Numbered from the stretch's first letter, positions 44,100 through 55,610 are shown. The stretch is DNA of 64,000 nt from Limnephilus marmoratus (GCA_917880885.1 OU862910.1:16008710-16072709), one strand, 5' to 3'. Notes: generated by a model from the sequence alone, not told the origin. Numbers and translations are program-made.

Positions 44100-45035
44100 A
44101 AAACCTTTTGTGATGTGTTGTTTTTTTCTCTAATGAACAATACAACTCGGATTATCGGAAGTTTCAATGATACTTCAGTTCGTCAGGTTATGATTTTAGT
44201 TTATTATTGTCTTATTTACAATGAAAACTTAACTTATTAAGGACTTCGTCCGTTCTAAAGAATACTCTGAGAACAGTGAAGCAGGAGAAACAGTCACTGC
44301 AGCTGCCCATCCGTCGATCTGATATCATCGGCTATCTTTCGTAAACGTTAGGGTATTGCAGTTGCTTCTCTCATATAGTACAACTTTATTTTCCTCTGTT
44401 GGGACACATTAAAACTACATATAATCCTAACACTGACGACATCTGTTAAAAGACATTGAAACCACGAGTACCTGAGAAACGATGTATAACAAGGGAATTT
44501 TCACACAATCTCAACCAATAGGAGCTTTGAAAAGTGAGCTCATAACCAAAGCGGCCAATGGACGCAGCTCGACGCCTCGTAGGTACTGTAAGTAGGTAAG
44601 TTTTCATTCTATCCCATTCTCTCGCAGGCCAAATTCTATAGATGTATGTCTCTTTTTTGTGTAATTTTCATTTCATTGAGTTTCAAAACATAACTGTGCT
44701 AAAGAAGTATCACTTCAAAAATATATACGGCTAAATTATTGAAGCACTTGAGACTCTGTTCTATTTTATACCAATGCAATAATCGTATTTTCGAGTGTCT
44801 CCGTTTTAGCGCGATAAATCATAGTAAGTTTTTTCAAATGGCCCGACAACTTGTTTTGGATTCAAACTTTTAATAGAATAGTTTCTTGTCTCTGGGATTA
44901 CACAGATAGATAGTGCGGCCATTGAGAACAACATAAAACAACTTTTACGACACAAATTATCCGGGAGCTTTGTAAAGAAGGATTTCATATTTCTTCAGGA
45001 ACTTTTATTGTGAACACTATTATGAAATAATAAAA
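44100..45035. other. Unassigned AT-rich region
   Basis: No repeats or coding blocks recognised. Confidence 0.3.
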
Positions 45036-45219
45036 TCCGTAAGATTTTCATGAGTTACTGAGTCCCGCGGGTAAGGACTACACGGATTCGCCGGTCTGAT
45101 GAGACACCGGGTCACTGGAGCCAGGATGCGGCTAATGGCTTCCGATAACACAGTGGTGATCGCAGCCTTCCAGCACCAAGCGCCATGCCTGAGCGAGCGC
45201 TGGGCCCGAGCTCACTCCA

Positions 45220-45388
45220 GACCACGTCCTACATTATAATTGATTATTTATTTTATTTCTATTATCGCTTATGTCTTTTACATTTGTTTGTTCTATTTAT
45301 TTTTTTTTTTACTTTATCTGTTGTGTAAATATGTACAACTTTATGGGACGTGTGGGATTGCACTATCCTCCCCACATCCTGGAATTTA
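45220..45388 (+). repeat. Unclassified repeat shared with 29121-29290
   Basis: See 29121-29290 for shared words. Here it is preceded by a GC-rich block (45060-45220, CCGGTCTGATGAGACACCGG) not seen in the other copy, which may be the upstream part of the same element. Confidence 0.5.
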
Positions 45389-45432
45389 TTATTATTTTAC
45401 GCACCAGATTTAAATGTCCGGGTTAAATTTTC

Positions 45433-45920
45433 CCCCAAAAAAAAAAAAAAAAAAAAGGAAAAACTAAACCTTTTCATACACTTCCCCAAATGATCATCTA
45501 GTGAATCCACGTTATGCAATTGCACTATATAAGTATTATAAATACAAAACAATACAAGAACAACATGTCAACCCACTAGAGACCAAATGGGAATATAATT
45601 CACCGACTCCAGATATTTTCATATCAGAGGGTTCGGCTCTGTGGCATTTCTAATTGAACCTATAAATCCTACTGATCCCTCAATATAAATATTTAAAAAA
45701 TCTTTTGTAATCCTACATGTATTTAAAATTACTGCTTTTTGCATTTTTATATACAAATTCTTTGACAAATCTAATATGCTTAAATTTTGAATCAGATTCC
45801 TAGGTATTATGCCAGTGGCCGAAATAACAAATGGTAATATTTTTATAGTCCGAGAATGCCAAATTCTTTTAATCTCATTTCCTAAATCTGTGTATTTTCT
45901 AATTTTTTCAGAAACAGTTT

Positions 45921-45955
<35 letters not shown>
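45433..45955. repeat. A-run and (TTA)n microsatellite in otherwise unassigned DNA
   Basis: A run of about 20 A near 45438-45457 and a perfect (TTA)n of about 11 units at 45924-45956. Between them is AT-rich unassigned sequence; the poly-leucine frame at 45922 is an artefact of the triplet repeat. Confidence 0.6.
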
Positions 45956-46087
45956 GATTTGCTGTATGTTTGTGTTATTATTATGCTGCTGCTTTCATTA
46001 ATAGAAGTGAGTGTCTGCTAAAGCAAAATACGGCTCAAACACACAATTCCGCAGTCGCCAACGCAGCTGAGCGCAACCTACTCTCAG

Positions 46088-46410
46088 TTTTTGGGAGGCC
46101 GGAATGGGTACCGCTGCCCAGGAACCACTTATTGTAAAACAAACGCTAGGTTTCCCCTAGTGATTCGCTACGTTTGGTGACTTAGGGTTCATCGGGCGAT
46201 GTGTGTTCAAATGTTGAAGGCGGATGCGCCCACCCATCGCCTGCTTGGTGGACGGATCGGGAAAGACCTATCTAGCTGGTCTCTCTTCCCGGAAGTTCAA
46301 CTCCTCCCTTCCTTAAAAATGCCCTCCACACAGCATCCCAAAGATGACAAAAGCCCTAAGTGAAACTGCTTTTCCTCAGGACTTCTGCGTGGAGCGCGAA
46401 CTATGTTAAA
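46088..46410 (+). mobile_element. Family X repeat, diverged plus copy
   Basis: TTTTGGGAGGCCGGAATGGG, TTCGCTACGTTTGGTGACTT, GGTGGACGGATCGGGAAAGA, CTCCACACAGCATCCCAAAG and CCTCAGGACTTCTGCGTGGA. No good poly-A tail; several deletions. Confidence 0.7.
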
Positions 46411-46558
46411 TAAACACTACACAAGCCCAGATTTAATTTGAAATCACTAAAAATGTCTCCGATAGAGCTGACATCTTTGCATTTCAGCTGACTGATAAAC
46501 GCGAAATTTTCGTCTTGAAAAAGTGTGTTAATTTCGGACATATTATTGTTTAATTGAC

Positions 46559-46903
46559 TGTTTTTTTTTTTTTTTTTACGTGAGCTTCACACAGGAGGCC
46601 CTGAGGAAAACAATTTCCCTCAGGGCCTATGTCATCTTTGGGGATGCTGTGTGGAGGGTTTTTTTAAGGAAAGGAAGGAGAGGAGAGTTCTGGGAAGGAA
46701 AAGGGTTTAAGGGGTGGGTAGGAATCTGGGGTTCAGTGTGTCTTGGTCATCCGCCTCCAAGACCTAGACAAACCTCACCCATGAACCCGGGCACCCCTGC
46801 TAAATCACCAAACGTAGCGAACCACTTGGGGTGACCTATGGCAGAGGTGTTGGTTATCCAATAAAGGTTCCCGGGGCGGCGGTACCCATTCCCGCCTCCC
46901 AAA
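46559..46903 (-). mobile_element. Family X repeat, short subtype (minus), good poly-A
   Basis: Starts with 19 T (the poly-A tail in reverse), ACGTGAGCTTCACACAGGAG, GAGGAAAACAATTTCCCTC hairpin, GTCATCTTTGGGGATGCTGT, GTCCAAGACC-type block and CCATTCCCGCCTCCCAAA. Nearly identical to 61345-61688 and 51045-51369, so this subtype is relatively young. Confidence 0.85.
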
Positions 46904-47345
46904 TAAGAAACTGTTACTGCGTGAATTCAACAAGAATTCTATTAAGGTGATTTTTTTAACAAAAGTTTTATGCATGTGTAGGTAAATAGACATCCTACAA
47001 ATCAACGTTTATTGTACAAACAATGGATCCAAAATGCAATTTTTTTGATTATTCTCCGGAATTATTAACATTTTTTTTATTGCACAAACGCGATAAAAAG
47101 TGAAGTGACGGTTTTCTTGCAGATTCCCCAAATAAAAGGAATATTTTCGACAATATTTCGATATTTGGAGTAAAAATAATTTTTTTTTTCAACTTTTGTC
47201 ATTAAAATATTCTAATTAATAAGTAATTTTGTCTAGTTCATAAATTGGTATTTGATTACAATTTCTCCAAAATTAAGAAATATACGGCACATTTAAAAAA
47301 TCTTGGAATTATTCCGTAATTCAGTTGAAAAATTTCAAGTATGGC
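46904..47345. other. Unassigned AT-rich region
   Basis: No repeats or coding blocks recognised. Confidence 0.3.
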
Positions 47346-47351
47346 TATATA

Positions 47352-48484
47352 CAGGGTGGGGCAGAGAGGAGTTACTTATTTAAAAAAATCACTGAAGGCC
47401 CCCCAGACCGAGCAAAGGACCGAGAAAGGGCGGGTAAACAATGACGTTTTTTTCATGATATGTTTTAAATGATATCGTCTGACGTGGCTGCCTTGGCGAG
47501 CAATACACATATTGAGTCTTTCAAGTAAGTTTTCGGCCACTCTTTCCAACATATCTTGCGGAATTCCAGCGATGACGTCCTCAATCGCCTCGTTGAAGTT
47601 TGTTTACCTCAGCTTTGACGTATCCTTACAAAAAAAAGTCACTCGGGGTCAAATCGGTAGAGCGAGGGGGCCATGGAATATCCCCCCACAAAGAGATCAG
47701 GTGACCTGGAAAGAGCTTTTGCAAAATTTCGCATGAACGATGGACAGTATGGGCCATGGCTTCATCTTGTTGAAACCAGAAGGCTTCTGTGTCGCGTTCC
47801 TCGCCATACTCTTTCATTTTGGGACGCCTAACGTTCTCCAACATCTCACAATTGTGAGATGAATAACTTAATATAGGTAATGGTTAATCCTTCGTCGCCA
47901 GTGCACAAAACAGCGCCGAGGGATACAGCAGTTACGATTGCAATGCAAGCATCTCTACGTTTCACAAAATCTTGTGGGCTCAATTCCCGTGTACGCATCA
48001 TCTTTTAGGGGTATAGGTGAAGGTCTGAGTGTAAGATTTGCCTTATAATTCTGGACGATATTCCAAGCGCAGCGGCATGTTTCCGCGCTGAAAGGGAGGA
48101 GACTCTTCAATTGACGCTCTTACTACCGTGATGTTTTCAGGTGTTTGCACACTTTTAGGTCGCCCAACTGATATTTTAAAATCTGCATTTCCTGTCCACC
48201 TTATATTACTGATACATTTCCGAATGGTTTAAGGATGAGAAAAACTGTCATTACGATTTAACTCGAACCGGACCCAGAAAGCTCCATGCGTTGCCACAAC
48301 GTTTTTTTCAGTTTTTAAAGAACGTCACCACAACAAAGCCCCGGTGCTTACCTGACCACGGCATGGTCACCAACATAAACGGCATCATTTCCCCAACCTA
48401 ACGGCACCCGCCCCGCCCCTCTGCTCGGTCTGGGAGGCCTTCAGTGATTTTTTGAAATCAGTAACTCCTCTCTGCCTCACCCTG
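47352..48484 (-). mobile_element. Tc1/mariner-type transposon, DD41D spacing, copy B
   Basis: Ends CAGGGTGGGGCAGAGAGGAG and, reversed on the right, CAGGGTGAGGCAGAGAGGAG, with TA at 47350-47351 and 48485-48486. At 1133 bp it is longer than copy A because it keeps about 100 bp (48120-48225) of the transposase N-terminal region. The two copies diverge moderately, so both are old. Confidence 0.88.
47626..48230 (-). pseudogene. Transposase pseudogene (DD41D), copy B
   Basis: The C-terminal piece 47844-47626 reads AFWFQQDEAMAHTVHRS and GDIPWPPRSTDLTPSDFFL with the same 41-residue spacing between the second and third Asp. Upstream (minus, to about 48230) the reading is broken but contains the region equivalent to LQILHSDLHLY in copy A. 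Frameshifts and the SPDL-to-STDL change argue against activity. Confidence 0.75.
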
Positions 48485-48728
48485 TATATGGCTGTAACGG
48501 TTTCTTTTTGTGTGTTCGGGCACACGGTTTTTTATCAATTGTTTAAAATGTTCACCTATTTTAGTGTGTTCATTAATTATTTTACATCATAGACATCCAA
48601 ATTTTATAGACGAGAACATACAGATGAGAGGAAAAATCAACTATGGCGGTACGAAGAGTTTATTGAACAAACATGGAAGTCATAAAACAAAAGATATTTA
48701 TTTATTTCGAAATACACAGCACCCCAAC

Positions 48729-49016
48729 CAGTGGTGGCTCATGACTTTTGGGTGTGCAAGGGTGCTAATATTAAAAAATGGCTTCACGGATGTTGTCGCA
48801 TGCGAAAAAAAAATTTTTTTTTTCAAAAATCGGTATTTTGTATGAAGATTTTTCAGGTAATTGGTGCGGCACACCGCCAAACTAAAACTTTCTGAAATTT
48901 TTCGTACAAAAAACTGATTTTCAAAAAAAAAGAAAAAAATTTTTTTCGGCTACAACAAGATCAATAATGCCATTTTTTTAATATCAGCACTCTAGCACAC
49001 CCAAAAGTCGCCACTG
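48729..49016. mobile_element. hAT-type MITE with 8-bp target duplication
   Basis: The left end CAGTGGTGGCTCATGACTTT pairs with the reversed right end CAGTGGCGACTTTTGGGTGT, and the TIRs continue through TTTTGGGTGTGCxAGxGTGC and TAATATTAAAAAATGGC (about 50 bp). CAGTGGCG starts are typical of hAT elements. The flanks ACCCCAAC (48721-48728) and ACTACAAC (49017-49024) match at 6 of 8 positions. 288 bp, non-coding. Confidence 0.75.
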
Positions 49017-49020
49017 ACTA

Positions 49021-49046
49021 CAACCTAACCTAACCTAACCTTACCT
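49021..49046 (+). repeat. Short (CCTAA)n tract, insect-telomere-like
   Basis: CAACCTAACCTAACCTAACC then TTACC: about four CCTAA units, the C-rich form of the insect telomere repeat TTAGG. It lies at the right border of the hAT-type MITE. Such interstitial tracts are common and do not imply a telomere. Confidence 0.6.
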
Positions 49047-49049
49047 GAC

Positions 49050-50135
49050 TGACATAGAAATGGTCATGGTAACAGACTTTAGTAAAAATTTAGAAACACT
49101 CGAAATAAAGAAAGCTGTTAAAACAAAAACCCAAATCCTTAATAATCAGCTAAATGTGTCCAATAGTCCGATATTTATATGGATTTTTACATACATACAA
49201 AAATTAAGTTTTTTAAACTGCATACGCAATATTACGTTATTCCAATATGCTATACGTAATTGCAAATCCAACCTCTGCCAGTGCTGTAGAAATTTGTCCA
49301 CACTTTGGTTCACATAGATATTAGTCATCAGTTTGAGCTGTAGATATTCGTACGCACTTTGGTTCTCGTAGATATTAGTCCAATTTGTTCAGTTTTTGGA
49401 ATTTGTTCAGATATTAGTAGACGCCTCCGTTTTGTCGAACTTTGCCGATTGATTGGTATTCCAACACTATTCCCATTCCTGTTATAAGTACTCTTCTCCT
49501 CAAATTTATTCATACTAATTTACTCCTTTGACGAAATTATTAATTACTTAATGGCAACACTCGTGCTATTTGTTAAGGTAAAAATATATAAGCTGTATAA
49601 AAGGAATAAAGTTGAATTCTGTACACGTGGGTGTTTTGGTATATTTATGGAGTACACTGTTGATCGTCAACCTAGTTTCTTGTTCAGTAGAGAAGAAAAG
49701 TCATTAGAATTGGAAAAGTCATTCAGTGGAGAAGAAAAGTCATAGTCCAATAATTTTAAAGTACGATCGTAATATTTCTCATTTTTGACTTTATTAAATT
49801 GTGTTATAATATATTACTCGTATTCCATACTCAAACATTTTTTCAGAATTCCAAGTAATGGTGCGCACAACCAGCCACGATTTTATTGAATCACCGTGAA
49901 ATATTTTTTGATGTTGTATTACATATTTTTTCAATAAAATATTATTCCTTTATTAAGTTTACATTAAAAAATATATTATTCCTTTATTAAGTTTACACGT
50001 TTTTTAAACGTTGCCATTTCGCTCAAAGAGGGTTTGGCAGTAAGAATTTGCCTTGTAACAAGGATCAGTCAAAAATCACAATCAAATCAGGCAAATAAAT
50101 GAATAAAATCTCAAAATGTAATATTTAATTAAATG
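49050..50135. other. AT-rich region with several small tandem duplications
   Basis: Duplications noted: CACTTTGGTTCACATAGATA / CACTTTGGTTCTCGTAGATA with ATTAGTC (49299 and 49357); GAGAAGAAAAGTCATT / GAGAAGAAAAGTCATAG (49690, 49729); ATTATTCCTTTATTAAGTTT twice (49943 and 49975). No gene. Confidence 0.45.
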
Positions 50136-50197
50136 AAGAGACAATATTAGTGACACTCAATCGAAAATCTGGACACAGAAAAATCAGAAAAAGATAT

Positions 50198-50270
50198 TGG
50201 CTTCTCTGGGACTCGAACCCAAGACCTTCTGCTTACATGGCAACAGCTCTACCAACTGAGCTAAGGTGTC
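50198..50270 (-). tRNA. tRNA-Thr(TGT)-like sequence, probably pseudogene, left arm
   Basis: A 73-nt cloverleaf-sized match: GACACCT, D arm GCTC-AGTTGGTA-GAGC, anticodon loop CATGTAA, T arm with B box GGTTCGAGTCC. The acceptor 3' strand AGAAGCC pairs poorly with GACACCT. Position 33 is A rather than the universal U. Most likely a SINE head or tRNA pseudogene. Confidence 0.4.
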
Positions 50271-50828
50271 AATTTGAACTATATCATACTTCGACTAAGT
50301 GAATAACTTGCCAATTCGGTCACTTTTAACTGTATCATACTTCGACTAAGAACTATCAACATTATCTTCATTTTCTTAACGCCCATATTATTGGCTGCTA
50401 TCTTTATATATGATTGCAAGATTCAAACCAGAACTAAATGCTAAATAGAATCTGGATAAATTATAGATATCCATTTTATTTTAATATGCGATTTCTATTG
50501 ACTTTTCTAAATTCACCCTAGACAGAAAAGTCAATAGATGTCACATATTAAAATAAAATGGATAGAAATTTATCCAGACACTATCTTGCATTTAGTTCGT
50601 GTTTAAATCTTGCTAACTAACTAACTAACCATCAGGCCGTTTCCCCGCAGGGGTAGGCAGAGAGGACGGACCACCAAGCAACTCGATCTTGGCATACACT
50701 CCTTGCCTCGTTCACATTCATAATAAAGATAGCAGCCAATAATATGTGCGATGAGAAAATGAAGATAATGTTGGTAGTTTTTATTCGAGGTATGATACAG
50801 TTAAAAGTGACCGAATTGGATAGGTATA

Positions 50829-50901
50829 GACACCTTAGCTCAGTTGGTAGAGCTGTTGCCATGTAAGCAGAAGGTCCTGGGTTTGAGTCCCGGAGGTGCC
50901 A
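50829..50901 (+). tRNA. tRNA-Thr(TGT)-like sequence, probably pseudogene, right arm
   Basis: Better preserved acceptor (GACACCT / AGGTGCC, one A-C mismatch) and T stem (CTGGG / CCCGG). Anticodon stem GTTGC / GCAGA has a G-A mismatch; loop CATGTAA with A33. B box GGTTTGAGTCC. A near-canonical shape, but A33 and the inverted-repeat setting argue against a working tRNA. A second partial GGTGCCAATATC / GATATTGGCACC palindrome follows at 50895-50926. Confidence 0.45.
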
Positions 50902-51044
50902 ATATCTTTGTGATATTGGCACCTCCAATATCTTGGTGACTTTTCTGCTTCCAGATTTTCGATTGATTTTCGCTAATATTGTCTGGATTTACTTAAACAA
51001 AACTTATGAATTCATATGTACGTAGTAAACATATTATAGTAAAA

Positions 51045-51369
51045 TTTGGGAGGCGGGAATGGGTACCGCCGCCCCGGGAACCTTTATTGGATAACCAACA
51101 CCTCTGCCATAGGTCACCCCAAGTGGTTCGCTACGTCTGGTTATTTAGCAGGGGTGCCCGGGTGAGGTTTGTCTAGGTCTTGGAGGGGGATGACCGGGAC
51201 ACACTGAACCCCAGATTCCTACCCACCCCCAAAACCCTTTTCCTTCCCAGAACTCTCCTCTCCTTCCTTTCCTTAAAAAACCCTCCACACAGCATCCCCA
51301 AAGATTACATACGCCCTGAGGGAAATTATTTTCTCAGGGCCTCCTGTGTGGAGCTCATGTAAAAAAAAA
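51045..51369 (+). mobile_element. Family X repeat, short subtype (plus)
   Basis: TTTGGGAGGCGGGAATGGGT, CCGGGAACCTTTATTGGATA, AGGGGTGCCCGGGTGAGGTT, TCCCAGAACTCTCCTCTCCT, a CCCTGAGGGAAATTATTTTC hairpin, GGGCCTCCTGTGTGGAGCTC and ATGT followed by nine A. A near-intact example for deriving the consensus. Confidence 0.85.
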
Positions 51370-53040
51370 CACCTTCTGTCTTCATATCGGTATTAAATAC
51401 TTTCAAAAGTTTGCTCCCTTATTTCTACTTTTGAGTCATTTAACATAAATAAATATATCTCTAGCTATATGAAGCAATGATCCGACCCTAAAAAGTGGTC
51501 TCTTACCACGGTCGATATAATTAACATAACTCTTAAATGGATGACAGTCGTCGCGTGAAATACCTGGGACATATATTATTATCACCGACAACCTGAAATA
51601 CATAAAAGATATGGAAAGACAAAAAAGAAAGACATCCGTTTGAGCAGTTACGTTGTCGACGCCTTTTTTACTTTTGCAGTACAAACGTTAAAATAATTCC
51701 ATTCAACGTATTCAGAACTCAGGATAGTGGGTAGATTACACTGCATCCCAACGGCACAAGCTTAAATTCGCTTAAAATGATAATAATTATTTTTATTTAT
51801 TTTTTTATTATTTTGTTTTATTATAAAGATTACATCAGTACAAAGAAGCTTTCACTGTCCAACTAGAAAGGTCTCCCGTTGCATTATAATATGCGAGCCT
51901 GAGGTGTGTAAATAACCCCAGACCCTCTGGGCTTAATACCCAAGAAATTATGATTATGAAAAAACTCTACTTGCGCGAACAAATATATCACAAATGGCAC
52001 AAAGAGAAACTCCAGGGAAAATAACAAATCCATAAACCTTGTTTTATAGATCTTGATGCTTGGAGGCCTCCGTGATGTCATCCAATCAATAATTAAATTC
52101 AGTCAATGCAATCCTTAGGTGACTTGACAATTTGCACAAGAGTGAAATTTGTCAATCAATACACAAACTCATAAGTTTTTACAATGATGAAAATTTTCCA
52201 AGAAACAGACAGTCTCAGTTATTTTCTTGTTTTAGATTCTATTTTTAAAAAACAATCCATTTAGGTGTCTCTGTTAATTCCAAGGAGTGAGTAAGTACCA
52301 TATTTGTGATATTAATTTATTTAAATTTACGAACAAACAACATATTGCAATGCGTAACCACCCGTTCAAGGACAATCAAATTGACAGAAACCTTTTGACA
52401 GGCGTAAATTTAATTTACAAATGATCGATTTATATTGGGACTCAAACCAAAACATCATCGCCAAAAAATTTATCTTACTTACTGATGCTCAGGCAACAAT
52501 AATGTACTGAAACTATAGCCGCAGAAATGTTCCTGAGGGGGTGAGTGAACTCTTTCATAGCACTTCTCCGCCACCGCATGGCAACCTTATGGCGCAGATT
52601 ATGCCAATCTAAAACCGCCATGATTGTCTGATATGCCTATGGAGACAGGAGATATATTCGTGTTTTTTAAAATAAGACTAGAAAACATAGGAGGGCGCCA
52701 CTGTTGTTCAAATAGCTATACTAAAAATATAATCATGGTGGTAATCGAAAGCTGTGTAACCCACATTTTTATTACAAATTAGAAAGGCATAAAAGTGAAA
52801 AAAATGTTTTTTCATTCCACTGATCTCAAAATTAGAATTGCATATAGGTAAATATATTATTATTATATCTTTGCAATTTTGTGTTAACATAATGAAGAAT
52901 AACGTCATTGTATTAAAATAAAAAGTTTACTTTTGAAATTGTTCACATTTATTTAATATTAGCTTAAGTACCTAGCATTGCCCGGGCTTTAGATCAAGTC
53001 TCAAATTTTAGATCTGAATATATATTTAACTCATTCGGAT
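51370..53040. other. Unassigned AT-rich region
   Basis: A 1.67-kb stretch without a coding block, RNA gene or repeat shared in the window. Small frames (51436-51684, 51884-52081, 52708-52908, all minus) have no family signature. Confidence 0.3.
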
Positions 53041-53044
53041 CTGA

Positions 53045-54530
53045 AAGTGATAATAATAATAATATTTGGCTAATTTATATCGCGCGTTATGTGAAAAATC
53101 ACCTCAAGGGCGCTGTACAAATAAGTTTAAAGGAATTAATATTACTGGCTTACAAGTAAGTTTTACAATTATAACTAGTGACTTACATCTAAGACTTATA
53201 GCTAGTGATTATATAAATGTTGACCTAAAGCAAGTGACTTAATAATATACATATTTACAATTAGACTAAGATTAGCGCCAGAAGAATTAAGAAGAAAGAA
53301 TAATATATGATATCTTCTGTAATGAGCGGATTTTGAAAACAAAAGTAAACAAAAATTTTATGATACTCTCAGATAGGTATTTTTATGAGAGCCCAAAAAG
53401 GTAGGTTTTTAATTTGGACCTAAATTCTGTTGGGGTTGTATGCAACTAAGTTTCGGAGGGAGTTTATTCCAAGCCCAGACAAGCCCAGACAATCCGAAAG
53501 CGCGATCTCCAAATTTAGTATTTGGCTTGTGTTTAGGTTCCATTAGTTTACCTATAGCTGATGAGATTGCCGATCTAAGGGTTGACTGCCTCAGACCTGT
53601 ATTTTCCGGGACACATCGTTCAGAAATGTAAGGTGGGGCCATATCATTGATCGATTTAAACACCATCCAGCACAACTTGTGCTGGATTCTTTCAGGGCAC
53701 CCGAGCCAGTAAAGGTTACGAAGGTGTTCTGAAATGTATGAATATTTAGAGACTCCGGTTATGAGCCGTGCCGCTGCGTTAAACATGGATTGAAGTTTGT
53801 CAGTTTGATATTTTGGAAGGCTGGCGTAGATGCCGTTACAGTAATCGAGCCGTGAGACTACGTAAGATTTGATTAGTAGGTAGTTTTGTTGCCTCTGTAG
53901 GAAAGTTTCTTCGGACTGACTTGAGTGGTCTTAGGTGAAAAAATCCGGTGTTCACAGTCCTATTTATTTGACTTTTAAGCGAAAGGTCTGAATCCAGATT
54001 AACGCCAAGAAGTTTGACTGTTGTCTTTGGAATAATATCGCTGCCGGAAATGGAAATAGGTGAAATGTTAGCGTTTGTTTGTTGCCGCCCAGAGAAACTC
54101 AGTCTTAGACGGGTTCAGCTTTAGCTTATTTGAAGACATCCAACGAGTTATTGCTTCTACGCATTCAGCTACACGGATTTTGAGACTGTTGACTTTATTT
54201 GAAGTGCAGAAAAAATAAATTTGCTGATCGTCAGCGTAGCAGTGGGATAACAGACCAAACGACTCGATTATTTTGGCGATATCATTTGTAAAAAGATGAA
54301 AAGAAGTGGACCCAAAACGGATCCCTGGGGTACCCCCGAAGTATGTATTATTTCCACGGCTTGTAAGCGATTGGATAGATACGACGCCAGCCAACTTTTG
54401 ATGTCGGAACTCAAACCAAATGTTTCCTCCAATCTCTTAATGAGGAAGTTGTGATCAATCGTGTCAAACGCTGCACTCATGTCTAAGAGTGAGATAAGTG
54501 CTAACTTACCTGACTAGAGATACATCTGAC
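53045..54530 (-). mobile_element. LINE with YADD box (minus), 5'-truncated
   Basis: Minus-strand ORF2 pieces (54480-53409) plus a 3' region to about 53050 that ends in (ATT)n on the minus strand, beyond ACAGCGCCCTTGAGGTGATT. The microsatellite-type end rather than poly-A and the RT sequence recall the L2 group. No endonuclease is retained. Confidence 0.75.
53409..54495 (-). pseudogene. LINE reverse transcriptase pseudogene (L2-like)
   Basis: In order on the minus strand: LLDMSAAFDTIDHNFLIKRL (catalytic Asp), TSGVPQGSVLGPLLFIF, frame break, HCYADDQQIYFFC (YADD), WMSSNKLKLNPSKTEFLW, then after further breaks AAARLITGVSKYSYISEHLR, LYWLGCPERIQHKLCWMVFK, SINDMAPPYIS and a WAWNKLPPKL C-terminus. 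At least three frame breaks. The catalytic residues remain. Confidence 0.8.
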
Positions 54531-54534
54531 AGCA

Positions 54535-55335
54535 TACGTAGAAGTCCGGTTTCTGTTGAGTGAAACCTTCTTTATGCAGATTGTCAATTTATACGTAGTG
54601 TAACTAAACTCACCACGATTCTTCCTTTCTACCTACTGTTAAATTCAAATTTATGTTAAATTAAATGAAAGCCAATCGCTTTGTAAAACAGAATTTAATC
54701 ATATAATTTTTTTTAACAAAAAATTATTGTGTATTTGTAAATTATTGTGTGTTATGTATTTTTAGTGTCATTGCACTTTAAAAGAATATTTGACATGTAA
54801 ATTGGTGTTGCCAGTCTTCAAATTTTATAGTTCCATTGTTTATATTTTCTACCCTTATGTGATAGACACTATGTTTTGTTATTTTTTCTTTTTTTGTATA
54901 ATTTGAAATAAAGTTTGAATTGCTTTGCTCTACCCCTGTATGAATTCTGGAATAAACATTATTATTATCATTACCATGGCGATACTGGGAGAATCTCCCA
55001 CTACGGAACTTGATTTAAATATACACATTTAAAAATATATAATTTATGTGAAAATAAATTGAAAAGAAAAAGTTAATAAATTCATATTATCTAACGCTGG
55101 AATTTGAGTCAGTGCCCTCCATTAAAACCATCAAATCAGCCTTTAAAAATTACAGGTCCAATTTTCTTTTTCATGTGCTAGGTATTCGTACATTGCTTAC
55201 AAATGCCAAAAAGTTAATTATATTCAGATCTTAAAACTTTCAACTCCTATCAAAAAATATAAAATTGCTTTTCGTACCGATAACCATTACAAAATTGAAT
55301 TGTTTTTCTCCAAGCGCCTAAAATAATTTGCAAGT
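54535..55335. other. Unassigned AT-rich region
   Basis: Includes a (ATT)2-type short tract at 54960 and nothing else that I can name. Confidence 0.3.
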
Positions 55336-55339
55336 TGCC

Positions 55340-55610
55340 ATTTAAGTTTTGGTGTTACCGCGCGGCATTTAAAATCAAGCAATTTTCTTTTCCCTGCATT
55401 CACACTACGGCGGGACCTATATCGAGAAGTAATGGAATGGAAAATTGAACTTAGAATGCTAAATTGAAAACTTTTAAAGCCACCTTGTATTGGAAATTCC
55501 GCGTTTGATGCTCACTGCTCAATGGAGGTTCTGCCGGAGCTTACAAGGGCGATATTTTCTCTTTTACCGCCGGTTTCTAAAAGGAGGCAATTTTAATCAA
55601 GTATTCAGGC
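55340..55610. other. GC-balanced island, possible conserved non-coding DNA
   Basis: GTTACCGCGCGGCATTTAAA, CACTACGGCGGGACCTATAT and CTTTTACCGCCGGTTTCTAA set it apart from the flanks. No frame with a motif. Confidence 0.2.

Larger units (their letters stand above)
50141..50990. repeat. 850-bp imperfect palindrome with a tRNA-like sequence in each arm
   Basis: Outer arms (50141-50415 and 50722-50985) are inverted copies sharing the tRNA-like block, AGTGACCGAATTGG and GATAGCAGCCAATAATATG. Inner arms (about 50417-50508 and 50524-50613) pair through TCTGGATAAATT, CCATTTTATTTTAATATG and TCTATTGACTTTTCT around a 15-bp centre. About 100 bp (50615-50715, with TTTCCCCGCAGGGGTAGGCA) is present only on the right. 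It could be a foldback element or a recombined pair of SINEs. Confidence 0.8.

Noticed and set aside
45060..45130. CTGATGA within CCGGTCTGATGAGACACCGG as a hammerhead core
   Set aside because: There is no GAAA at the right distance; it is just a short hairpin.
49021..49046. Chromosome-end telomere
   Set aside because: Only about four CCTAA units, embedded in ordinary interspersed-repeat DNA.
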